From Corinectria fuckeliana (lineage: Eukaryota > Ascomycota > Sordariomycetes > Hypocreales > Nectriaceae), in assembly GCA_019137255.1 (NCBI GenBank), contig WPDH01000266.1, forward strand, positions 62,001-126,000: DNA of 64,000 bases, read 5' to 3'. The translations under genes and the position numbers were made by a program. Positions 39,858 through 48,698 of the stretch are shown here, in pieces (position 1 is the stretch's first letter; every line of letters begins with the position of its first letter). The notes beneath the pieces were generated by a model, which saw only the letters and a program-made list of their open reading frames with translations, was not told where the DNA came from and ran no database searches.

Positions 39858-42347
39858 TCATCGTCTAGCCTCCTTGCCCAGTTTTTCCAGAGCGGTTTCG
39901 TACTCCTGCACGCGCTCCTCGCCCATCTCCTCGATTCTCGTCCTCTCCATCTTCTGCGCCCTCCTAACGCTAGATCCCTTTGCAATCTTGCCCCAGAACC
40001 AGCCACTCTCGTCGTCGCCGACCAGCGTCCAAGCACATCCGGACTTCCCTGCTCTCGCCGTGCGGCCCACACGGTGGATGTAACCAGCAACGCTCGGGGG
40101 CAGATCGTAGTTGATGACGTGGTCGAGGTTCGGTATATCAATACCTCGAGCCACGAGGTCGGAAGCGATGAGGAGGCGAAGGGGCGAGGAAGGCGTCGTA
40201 AAGGCTCGTAGGGTTTTGCGGCGGATGTGTGTTGGGGTCGTGGACGTGAGCGTGCCGATGTGGGAAGCCAGCGAGGGATCCAGCAGAGCCAAGAGTCGCG
40301 AGAGACGGAGCGCCGACTCGTTGGACTTGGTGAAGATGAGAGCCACGGGGATGTTGAGCTTCCGCGAGCGGACTGGCACTGAGGGAACCGAGTCAGAGTC
40401 CGAGTCCGAATCTGAACTAGAGTCTGAACTGGAATCAGAGCTGGAGTCGGAATCAGAACTCGAATCAGAGCTAGAATCAGAACTAGTGTCCGAGGCCAAG
40501 GCCTCATCAGCCTTTGCAACCGTCTTCTCGCTGTTCGTGGAGGCTGCTAACATGTGCTGACCCTGTAGCAGCTCCAGCAGATAGAGCGGCTTGAGGTTGG
40601 TATCGTGAACCCTCACGGCATGTTCCTTCAGCAGCGCAGGGAGGGAGTGCTCAGCAAGCTGCGCGTCGCCGTCACTGTCGAGGACAATGAGGCGTGGACG
40701 ACGCAGTGCCAGCTGGTTGAGGAGACTCAGATCACGCGTCAGAGTCGCACTGAGAATAACCTTGCGAACGCCAGAAAGGTCCATGTCCGGGAAGTCCCGC
40801 GCGCTGAACCTGTTGACGCGAAACCTCTCCATGACGAGGTCCAGCCAGCCCTGGAAGCTCTGGGCGAGGAGCTTGTCGGCTTCGTCGACTACCAGCCATC
40901 GGACGTAGTCGAGGCTGAAGCCTGGCGTCTGCTCAATGTGCTCCACGAGACGGCCGGGAGTACAAATGAGAACGTCGACCTTGGAAGTAAAGTCGATCAC
41001 GTAGCCTTCCATGTTGCTAAGCCTGGGGTCCGTCTCTTCTGAATCCGGATCCACAAAGTCCTCGGTCACTGACAGGTCGCCTCCGCGCTGCTTCCGTAGG
41101 GTAACTTCGTCCTGCAATGCCTTGTACGCATCAGGATCATATCGCGTCTCCCTGTCCACGAGACTTCCCTGCTCAAACTTGATAGACTGGCTTCCGATCG
41201 AGATGCCTATCCGCACTCTCTTTCGCTCACCACCCTCAAACGCCTTCGCACAGAGCTCGAATACCTCTTGCGCCTGCTTGACAAGTTCGCGAGTCGGCAG
41301 GACAACGAGGGCCCGTAGCCGTGTCACCACGCCCTGGCTGATATCTCGCGTGATGGGAAGGGCGTAAGCCAAGGTCTTTCCCGATCCGGTCGCTGCAGAG
41401 ACCAATACATCGCCGGGCCGTTGCTTGCTGGTAGGCAATAATAGCGGAATCGCAGCGGTCTGCACTGCGAATGCATCTTTGAATCCTTTCTCCTCCAAAA
41501 GTCGGGCAGCTTTTGGCAGGACGCCAAGCTCGGTGAAAGGGGTGCGGGTATCCTGCGAAACGCGGATCGGCTCGGCCAACCAAGGCGGAAGAGTCTCGTA
41601 GGTGACTTTAGAGGTGGTGATGGATACTGGCTCGGGTTGTGGAAGAGGCTCGAGACCATGCAGCTCGCCTAAGTCGGACTCGTCGGAATCGTCTTGAACC
41701 ATCTCACTAGCCAACTTCAGCGACTTGGTTTTGCGCTCAAGTACTGACTTGTGCCTCTTCGTAGCCTCTTCGTCGTCTTCCTCGGCCGGCTCAGGCTCCT
41801 TCTGCTTCTTCTTCTTTTCTCTCCTCTTTGTCTTCTCTTCAGACCGCGGTTCTCTCACCAAATCCTCATCATCGGCCATGGATACATCCTCAGTCCCGAG
41901 TTCGGCTTTTTTCAAAGCGGACTCTGTCGACTTGTCCTTTTTCCTTTTTTCCTTCCTCTCTTTTCTCTCCCTCTTTTCCGACTTTCGGCTGTCGTCTTGG
42001 TCCAGATCTTCGGATTTCGTTACGTCCTCGGTTTCTGGCGCTTCAAGTTCCGCAGTCCTCTCTGACGCGCCTTCAGCTTCATCCTCGAGGACTGTGACTC
42101 CAGCCCTCTTCTTTCCCCTTCTTATCTTCTTTCTCTTCTTTCTCCCTTCCGGCGCATCTTCGACTTCAATGCGCGCAGGCTTTTCCGCAGCCTCTACCTC
42201 ATTGTCATCGGTAGTCCGGGAGGGTTTGGACTTTTTGTTTCCGGGCTGGATCTCTTCCACTTGGTCCCGTTTTCGTTTCGCTGGTGATGAATCGGTAGCT
42301 GAGAACGACTTATCGCCCTTCTCTCGGGGGCTGTGCTTCGAAGACAT
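39858..42347 (-). CDS. DBP6: ATP-dependent RNA helicase DBP6
   Basis: DEAD-box helicase needed for early 60S ribosomal subunit assembly in the nucleolus (DDX51 family). Single exon, 829 residues. The first 200 residues are Lys/Glu-rich and low-complexity. The helicase core shows a Q-motif region (FAVQTAAIPLLLP, about residue 295), motif I SAATGSGKT (about 315), Ia PTRELV, Ib TPGRLVEHI, motif II VVDEADKLL (about 486), motif III SATLTRD (about 530), motif V IASDLVARGIDIP (about 736) and VI HRVGRTARAG (about 761). Between the two RecA lobes there is a run of about 37 Ser/Asp residues (about 616-652) encoded by an imperfect repeat. The start MSSKHSPREK at 42347 is the first ATG in frame. Divergent from GPI3. 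Confidence 0.92.
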   Translation of the reverse strand: MSSKHSPREKGDKSFSATDSSPAKRKRDQVEEIQPGNKKSKPSRTTDDNEVEAAEKPARIEVEDAPEGRKKRKKIRRGKKRAGVTVLEDEAEGASERTAELEAPETEDVTKSEDLDQDDSRKSEKRERKERKEKRKKDKSTESALKKAELGTEDVSMADDEDLVREPRSEEKTKRREKKKKQKEPEPAEEDDEEATKRHKSVLERKTKSLKLASEMVQDDSDESDLGELHGLEPLPQPEPVSITTSKVTYETLPPWLAEPIRVSQDTRTPFTELGVLPKAARLLEEKGFKDAFAVQTAAIPLLLPTSKQRPGDVLVSAATGSGKTLAYALPITRDISQGVVTRLRALVVLPTRELVKQAQEVFELCAKAFEGGERKRVRIGISIGSQSIKFEQGSLVDRETRYDPDAYKALQDEVTLRKQRGGDLSVTEDFVDPDSEETDPRLSNMEGYVIDFTSKVDVLICTPGRLVEHIEQTPGFSLDYVRWLVVDEADKLLAQSFQGWLDLVMERFRVNRFSARDFPDMDLSGVRKVILSATLTRDLSLLNQLALRRPRLIVLDSDGDAQLAEHSLPALLKEHAVRVHDTNLKPLYLLELLQGQHMLAASTNSEKTVAKADEALASDTSSDSSSDSSSDSDSSSDSSSDSSSDSDSDSDSVPSVPVRSRKLNIPVALIFTKSNESALRLSRLLALLDPSLASHIGTLTSTTPTHIRRKTLRAFTTPSSPLRLLIASDLVARGIDIPNLDHVINYDLPPSVAGYIHRVGRTARAGKSGCAWTLVGDDESGWFWGKIAKGSSVRRAQKMERTRIEEMGEERVQEYETALEKLGKEARR
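40390..40500 (-). repeat. Ser/Asp codon repeat inside DBP6
   Basis: An imperfect repeat of TCN/AGY and GAY codons encodes SSDSSSDSSSDSDSSSDSSS and its continuation. Codons for Ser vary (TCA, TCT, AGT, TCC), so the stretch is not a fresh slippage product at the DNA level. It lies between the two helicase lobes. Confidence 0.85.
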
Positions 42348-42794
42348 GTTTCCGAGGCCGATTGTTCCCCACGCCGTAGAAAAGTTCGCCGGTTTTACGT
42401 GGTGATGGAGGGGTGCTGTGAGCTTTCGTCGCGCAGTCCCGCCCAAAATTTTGGACGGCTTGGAGTCTTATCGTAATTCTGCCGCCAGCGACCGCCATTT
42501 TATCGTTAACCACTAATTAGTCGCCCGTGCTTGGCGCCAGCTCCACTCCTTCGCTCTGCCGCGTCTGTACTTACACGTGGAATCCATGTCCGTCATGAGA
42601 TGTAGATGAGATCCGCATGAGAGATGAGGGATGAGATAGACTGAAGCATCATCGACGACACATGCACAACGATCTCAGGCCCGGCATATTTTGGACAACA
42701 ACGACAGAAAACACAGAAACACAGCGAGCTGCCCCCTTTCAGCCATGACGGCAGCAGTCTTCACAACTCCATCAGCTCCAACAACACCGCCAAG
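42348..42794. promoter_or_regulatory. Divergent promoter of DBP6 and GPI3
   Basis: 447 bp between the two start codons. It contains two perfect palindromes, CCAAAATTTTGG at 42443-42454 and ACTAATTAGT at 42512-42521. No TATA box is obvious on either side. A 60-bp AC/A-rich leader precedes GPI3. The role of the palindromes is unknown. Confidence 0.5.
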
Positions 42795-44362
42795 ATGACT
42801 CGCCGCACCTACAACATCGCCATGGTCAGCGACTTCTTCTTCCCCCAGCCCGGAGGCGTCGAGTCGCACATCTACCAGCTCTCCACCAAGCTCATCGACC
42901 GCGGCCACAAGGTCATCATCATCACCCACGCCTACGCCGACCGCAAGGGCGTCCGCTACCTCACCAACGGCCTCAAGGTCTACCACGTCCCCTTCTTCGT
43001 CATCTACCGCTCCACCACCTTCCCCACCGTCCTCTCCTGCTTCCCCATCCTGCGCAACATCTTCATCCGCGAGCGCATCGAGATCATCCACGGCCACGGC
43101 AGCCTCAGCAGTCTCTGCCACGAGGCAATCCTGCATGGCCGCACCATGGGCCTGCGTACCGTCTTCACCGACCACTCGCTTTTTGGCTTCGCCGATGCCG
43201 CCAGCATTCTCACCAACAAGCTTCTCAAGTTTATCCTCAGTGATGTGGACCACAGCATCTGCGTGAGCCATACTTGGTGAGTCTCCTCGAGCTATGAGTC
43301 TCACTAGGCTTTAGACTTCTTATTGACCCCGTCTACAGCAAAGAAAACACCGTCCTCCGGGCATCTCTTGACCCTCTCATGGTCTCCGTCATTCCCAATG
43401 CCGTCGTCGCAGACAACTTCCGTCCTCGCGACTATCCCGTCGCTTCTCCCCAGAACTCCAACTTTAGCTCAGATGTCGCCCAATACCCCCCTCCACAGCG
43501 CCTCGGCCCCCGGGACATGATCACCATTGTCGTTGTTTCCCGCCTTTTCTACAACAAGGGAACTGATCTCCTCATCGCCGCCATCCCTCGCGTCCTTGAA
43601 AACCACCCAAACACTCGTTTCATCATCGCCGGTTCCGGCCCCAAAGCCATCGACCTCGAGCAGATGGTCGAGACCAACGTCTTGCAGGACCGAGTCGAAA
43701 TGCTCGGCCCCGTACGCCACGAAGAGGTCCGCGACGTCATGGTCCGCGGTCACATCTACCTCCACCCCTCCCTCACCGAAGCCTTCGGCACTGTCATCGT
43801 CGAAGCGGCCAGTTGCGGTCTCTACGTCGTCTGTACCCAAGTCGGCGGCATCCCTGAAGTCCTCCCCTCCCACATGACCACCTTCTCAAAGCCCGAAGAG
43901 GACGACGTTGTGCTCGCCACCTGCAAGGCCATCACCGCCATGCGGGCCGGGAAGATCCGCACCGAAAGGTTCCACGACCAGGTCAAAAAGATGTACTCCT
44001 GGCAAAACGTCGCCCTGCGCACCGAGCGCGTCTACGACGGCATCTCCGGCACCATCCCCGAAGATGAGTTCTACGGGCTCGACCCGGGCGGCTACAACGG
44101 CAGCCGCATTCGCAACTTCGCCCTCATTGACCGACTCAAACGCTACTACGGGTGCGGCATTTGGGCCGGCAAGCTCTTTTGCCTCGTCGTCGTCGTCGAC
44201 TATCTCTTCTTCCTCTTCCTCGAGTGGTGGTTCCCGAGAGAAAACATCGACATCTGCCCCGACTGGCCGCGCAAGCCAATCGTTGACGACGATGTGGACT
44301 CCAAGAAGGGTGCACACAGCAATAGATCGAGCACCTCGCAAGTAGGCACGAAACTGGAATGA
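42795..44362 (+). CDS. GPI3: GPI-GlcNAc transferase catalytic subunit
   Basis: Transfers GlcNAc from UDP-GlcNAc to phosphatidylinositol on the cytosolic face of the ER, the first step of GPI anchor synthesis (PIG-A/SPT14). Two exons (42795-43276 and 43339-44362) join in frame to 501 residues, close to the family length. The N-terminal lobe is very well conserved (MVSDFFFPQPGGVESHIYQL, IIHGHGSLSSLCHEA, TDHSLFGFADAASI). The second lobe is a GT4 glycosyltransferase domain (VVVSRLFYNKGTDLL, RFIIAGSGPK, LHPSLTEAFGTVIVEAASCG, including the E-x7-E motif). One C-terminal membrane anchor (LFCLVVVVDYLFFLFLEWWF) precedes a short tail. The ATG follows an A/C-rich leader. It shares a promoter region with DBP6. 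Confidence 0.95.
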
Positions 44363-44693
44363 TTAACTTATGTCCCTCTCCTCGGCTTGGCAGGGTTACA
44401 CCCCCTGCATACATGGCTTGTAGCGGCACACTGGGATATAATACGGCGTTCACGGTTCGGGCACGATGAATAAGGGGCTGAGTGAGTTGATTAGACAAGA
44501 TATGTAGCTCTGGTGCAGCGTGTTCAGCGGCATCGATCACGCCCCTTTAGAGGCGTGGCTTTGAGTGGTTCGTAATTAACAGGTAGCAATTCTAAACGCT
44601 ATACACAATCGACAGTACAGGCTGCAGTTGTTCTGCAGCATTCAAAGGGGTCATCCAAGACACTGCTGTTCTTGCCAAAGTCGAGAAGAAAGG
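44363..44693. other. Convergent intergenic region
   Basis: 331 bp between the 3' ends of GPI3 and the bromodomain gene. Nothing else seen. Confidence 0.6.
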
Positions 44694-47600
44694 TCAACCC
44701 CTCGTGCCTACACGCCGCCTCTTGACCGTCCCGGTGCCGGCCTCGCGCTCACCCGAAGCCTCGTCGTCGTCCTCGGCCGTGTCCTCGGCTGGCGTGGCCA
44801 CACTAGCAGGACGAGTCGTAGATGATGGCGGCGGAGCACTGCGCTCCTTCTCGGCGCTGCGCAGGTCACCAAGGAGCTTCTCGACCTCGACAAACATGCT
44901 GCGTGTGTTCTTCACAACTCCATTCTCGTCCAAGTGGTATCCTACAATCTCCTCCTCCTCGTCCTGTGACCGCTTCATGAAGCCAGGGCCAGGTCCGCGG
45001 TCGGGGTCTGGGTTGTACATGATGGCGTTGCAGAACATGTGGACCAGCTCGCGCTCAAGCTGGGCGCTGTTGATGATGCCCTTCGGGGGGACAAGTTCGT
45101 CAGACAAGGGTAGCCATACATGGGCAGTGGCAGGGTCGCCTCCAGGGAGGTTATTGGCAGCCTGAACAGCAGCCTTGTTACCATGCTTGATATCAGAACG
45201 GATGGACGTTATATCCTGAGGCTGCAGCACAATTTGGCGGTAGTTGGGTGCGTCCTTCTCGCGGAGCGCGGTGGCAAACATGTTCGCATCACGATGGCTC
45301 GAGATCTGATCCAAAGCAGACGATGAGACTTTGGTGAAGCCACGCGTCCACAGCACTTGTGAAGTCGGCGGCGGCGGATCGGGAGGGGTGTCCTGCCTCT
45401 TTCGCTTGTGCGGTCGCGAAGAGATGCTGCTTGGTGTCACAATCCGAGGTCGACTTGGACCGCTCTCATCCGCCGTAGTATCGCCCGTCTCCTCTGTCGG
45501 TTTCGGGGTAGCTTCCTCATCCTTGATCTTGGTGGCAGGTTCAGAAGACTCGGTAACAGGTTCCTCCTGGTGAGACATGGCCGATTGGCTTCGCCTTGCC
45601 CGAGGAAGGGAAGGAGTAGCACTAACTCCTCGGCCCTTTTGAGACCTCCGAGAAGATCGACTCCGGTTTGAGTTGACAATAGGTTCATTCTTAGGCGCAG
45701 GTTTTGGTGTCTGTTTCTTGGGAGGCGGCCGAGGTGTAGAGGTAGAAGAGATTGGTAAAGTAGCAGGTTTCTGAGGCGGGCTGACTGGCTCATATGCCGG
45801 GCTCTCTGGTTCCGTACTGAGTGACTTCGGGGTCGACGGGGTCAGGTGGGACGACCACCGAGTACCGAACCCGTGCAAGAGATGTGCAGAGGCTGCCGAC
45901 ACGGGAGTCTGTGGTGCAGACGGAGTACCAAGTCTCTTTGCCGGTGTGCTTATAGCTTGCCGAATGACATGCTCGGGAATCGCAGGTCGCGGAGGCTGCG
46001 CAACGTACGGCGAACTGTAGGATTTGTCCTTCTGCGAAGTAAGAGGCGCTGGAGACACTGCCTGGGACTTCTTTGGACCTTGTTGCGGCTGATACCCATG
46101 TGGCCATCGTTGTTGAGGTGGGGCAATAGGACCTGTGTTCCCAACCGGAGGCGTTGGCGAAGCGGAAGCTATCGGGCGAGGGGCCTGCTGAGCCTGACTT
46201 GGCGACGGCTGGATAGGGCGAGTCGGATGTGGCACTGGAGTCGCCAGAGGCGCGCGCGCTTGGGACGGCTTTACGCTCGGAACATCACCCTTTGGCCGTG
46301 GAGGTGCTGGCTGCAACGGGGGTGCCAGCTGGCCAGAGTTGTGAGGAGGCACAAGCAAAGGGTTTCCAGGTGTAGGACGGGTCTGAAGTTGTTGGGGGCG
46401 TTGGAGATGTGGTGAAGGCTGGGGATGTTGCTGAAGTCGTGGAGAAGGTTGCTGAGGTTGCTGAGGAAGCCGCGGAGAAAGGTGCGGGGGGTGCTGCTGA
46501 GCGTGCTGCGGTGGATGTTGCTGGGGGTGCTGGTGAAGATGTTGCTGAGAGTGTTGTTGAGCACGTTGCTGAAGACGCTGCTGGGGAGGCTGCTGAGGCG
46601 ATAGTTGCGCATTCTGCGGTTGCTGCTGACGTGGAGGATGCTGCAAGTGCTGCGGCTGCTGGGGAAGAGGGTGGTTCGGTTTTCCAGCAGCTTGAGAAGG
46701 GAACTGAGGAGTCGGCCGGGGATACCACTGCGGCGGCGGCTGTGGCTGCTGCTGTGATTGCTGCTGCTGTGATTGCTGCTGCTGTGGTTGCTGCTGTGGT
46801 GGTTGCGGCTGCGGTGGTTGCGGCTGTAGTGGTTGCTGCTGAGGTGGTTGCTGCGGTCCTGGAGGCGCAGTCGGGCTCTGTTGGACAGGAGACTGGAACT
46901 GCCGTGGAGGCTGCGCCAGAGGATGTGGTGGTTGGTACGGCTTCTCCCACTTCAGAGCAGCCCCCACCGGAGTCGCAGCCTGGGGAGTCGAAGCCCCGTC
47001 CTTCGGCTTGATCCCAATCTCTGGGCGCGGAGAGATGGCCTGCTTAGCAGCAGGCTGCGGCGGGGGCTGCAGCGGACGGGGCCCAGCCTGCGACACTCCC
47101 GCGGGAGCTTGGAGCACCGAAGCGGTTCCGTTGGGGGGCTTCGGAGACGGCGACGGTCGAGTCGGCGGCGTCGCCCCGGAGGGCAGGTGGCTCGGCGGCG
47201 CTACAGTCGGCGGCGCAACGTGAGGCGTAGGCGGTTTCGGGGGTATAACAGGAGTGTGCGGCGTGGGAGCTCTGCGGGCGGCAGCAGGCGTCGCTGTTGA
47301 GCTTGGCGTTGGGGTTGGCGTCGGCGTCGGCGTAGGTCCGTTCGAAGCAATGGCAGGTTTCGCTTCTCGGGGAGCCAAGATCGGTGTTCCATTCCGCGCG
47401 GCCGCCCCGGCGCGTCTCTCCCGCTCTGTCCGCTCCAAGAGTTGGATGTCCTTCTGCACTGCCTCGAATCGCCGTTCGTCCTCCCGGATCTGCTTGACAA
47501 CGTGGTCGCGGTATCGCCCATACAGTCGGTTGACCAGCGCGGGAATCTTGTCGACATTTTCGTACACGGCCTTCAGCGTCGGCAGCGGCGGGCTCGCCAG

Positions 47601-47879
47601 CTTCCTCTTCTTCGTCCCAGGGGATCCCGCAGCGTCCTCGGGCCCATCCGGCCGCTCCTCCTCGCTCTTCAGCTCATCTCGCAGCAGCAACAGGAACAGC
47701 TGCTGCAGCGCGTCCGGCTTCAATCGCGTGGGATCATACGTGTCGGCCTCCTTGATGAGCGCGTTGTTGATGAGGAGCTCCGAAATGCGCGCAAAGGCCC
47801 CAGTGTCGACTCCGTAGGTCAGCAACGACTGGAATAGGAACAGCGACTCGAGGGGCGTATAGACGGCCGGTTGATTCAT
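44694..47879 (-). CDS. Bromodomain protein, BRD8/Bdc1-like (NuA4-type complex)
   Basis: A large chromatin protein of 1061 residues in one exon. The N-terminus (MNQPAVYTPLESLFLFQSLL) opens a conserved helical region with a coiled coil (VVKQIREDERRFEAVQKDIQ), as in fungal BRD8-like proteins. About 450 residues of Pro/Gln-rich low complexity follow, including long Gln-Pro runs between about 330 and 550. The C-terminal bromodomain lies at about residues 880-1030 and includes FTKVSSSALDQISSHRDANM, VLQPQDITSIRSDIKHG and ELVHMFCNAIMYNPDPDRG (the acetyl-lysine-binding Asn lies in YNPD). Fission yeast Bdc1 and animal BRD8 are subunits of NuA4/TIP60 histone acetyltransferase; membership here is inferred from the architecture. 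The frame continues upstream of 47879 without an ATG, so a small 5' exon is possible. Confidence 0.8.
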   Translation of the reverse strand: MNQPAVYTPLESLFLFQSLLTYGVDTGAFARISELLINNALIKEADTYDPTRLKPDALQQLFLLLLRDELKSEEERPDGPEDAAGSPGTKKRKLASPPLPTLKAVYENVDKIPALVNRLYGRYRDHVVKQIREDERRFEAVQKDIQLLERTERERRAGAAARNGTPILAPREAKPAIASNGPTPTPTPTPTPSSTATPAAARRAPTPHTPVIPPKPPTPHVAPPTVAPPSHLPSGATPPTRPSPSPKPPNGTASVLQAPAGVSQAGPRPLQPPPQPAAKQAISPRPEIGIKPKDGASTPQAATPVGAALKWEKPYQPPHPLAQPPRQFQSPVQQSPTAPPGPQQPPQQQPLQPQPPQPQPPQQQPQQQQSQQQQSQQQPQPPPQWYPRPTPQFPSQAAGKPNHPLPQQPQHLQHPPRQQQPQNAQLSPQQPPQQRLQQRAQQHSQQHLHQHPQQHPPQHAQQHPPHLSPRLPQQPQQPSPRLQQHPQPSPHLQRPQQLQTRPTPGNPLLVPPHNSGQLAPPLQPAPPRPKGDVPSVKPSQARAPLATPVPHPTRPIQPSPSQAQQAPRPIASASPTPPVGNTGPIAPPQQRWPHGYQPQQGPKKSQAVSPAPLTSQKDKSYSSPYVAQPPRPAIPEHVIRQAISTPAKRLGTPSAPQTPVSAASAHLLHGFGTRWSSHLTPSTPKSLSTEPESPAYEPVSPPQKPATLPISSTSTPRPPPKKQTPKPAPKNEPIVNSNRSRSSRRSQKGRGVSATPSLPRARRSQSAMSHQEEPVTESSEPATKIKDEEATPKPTEETGDTTADESGPSRPRIVTPSSISSRPHKRKRQDTPPDPPPPTSQVLWTRGFTKVSSSALDQISSHRDANMFATALREKDAPNYRQIVLQPQDITSIRSDIKHGNKAAVQAANNLPGGDPATAHVWLPLSDELVPPKGIINSAQLERELVHMFCNAIMYNPDPDRGPGPGFMKRSQDEEEEIVGYHLDENGVVKNTRSMFVEVEKLLGDLRSAEKERSAPPPSSTTRPASVATPAEDTAEDDDEASGEREAGTGTVKRRRVGTRG
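46420..46860 (-). repeat. CAG/CAA-rich low-complexity coding repeat
   Basis: A long stretch of mixed Gln and Pro codons within the bromodomain gene. On the opposite strand it produces long alanine/valine-rich frames that are not genes. Confidence 0.8.
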
Positions 47880-48698
47880 GCCCCGCGGTCCACCTCGCCA
47901 GCTATCCAAGGGGCCTTCACGTCTCGGGAGAAGATGAACCGGCGCCACGGTCTGTCAACGGCTCCTGTTAGAAGTCACGAACGGCTATAGCATATCCGGG
48001 GTACTAATGATACGTACAGGCAACCTTAGACGATAACTCCAGGTCCGATAGTGACGACCTCAGGACCTATCATCGGGTACAAATGGCGATTTCGGGCCTG
48101 CGTCGTGATACGCGCTCGCCGTCCCAAACGTGAATTTTTTCCCTTGCGAATCGCAATCGTCTGGCAACTTATCACGTGATGGGAGTGGCCGGAAATGTAA
48201 CGACAGCAGGCAGAGTTCAAAAATCGCGATGATGCAGGGAAGAAAACTGGCTCTTGGCCGGCTAGAGCCGCAAACAGCGCTAAAGCATGCTAGGTCACGT
48301 GATACCCCTGAACGTCACCCATATCATCAGGCGCGCCAAGCGACTATTCCATACTATCGCCGGCGGCTCACATGGAATTCTTTTCCCAAGCACTTCGTGC
48401 TGTTCGCACACCTTCATGACTGAATCACGCTTGGCATCTAAAAAGTAACAAATCGGCGCAGGGCATATGTCCCTGCTGTGGTGGATTGTAAGCTGATCAG
48501 CGAAAATCTATCAAGTACCATAAACTCCAAACCCAGTGGTATCATAATGGAACATAGCCGGCGGTATGCACTCCTCGCTCAGCTCATGTCCTTGGCCGCC
48601 CAGCCCAGCAACCTTATCAACCCATCAACGCCAATAACCAGTTGACCCAACAAATAAGAAAAAGGCCCAGTAATAAAAACACATGAGGTGAAAAGATA
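47880..48698. promoter_or_regulatory. Upstream region of the bromodomain gene with two TCACGTGA palindromes
   Basis: No gene. TCACGTGA occurs at 48172-48179 and again at 48295-48302, about 295 and 420 bp upstream of the bromodomain gene start. TCACRTG is the known core of Cbf1/CPF1-type and related bHLH binding sites. An AT-rich, T-run stretch lies at 48131-48140. The right part holds the 3' end of the WD40 gene. Confidence 0.5.

Noticed and set aside
46285..47011. Long Ala/Val-rich frames opposite the bromodomain gene
   Set aside because: Produced by the CAG/CAA repeat read on other frames; no domain.
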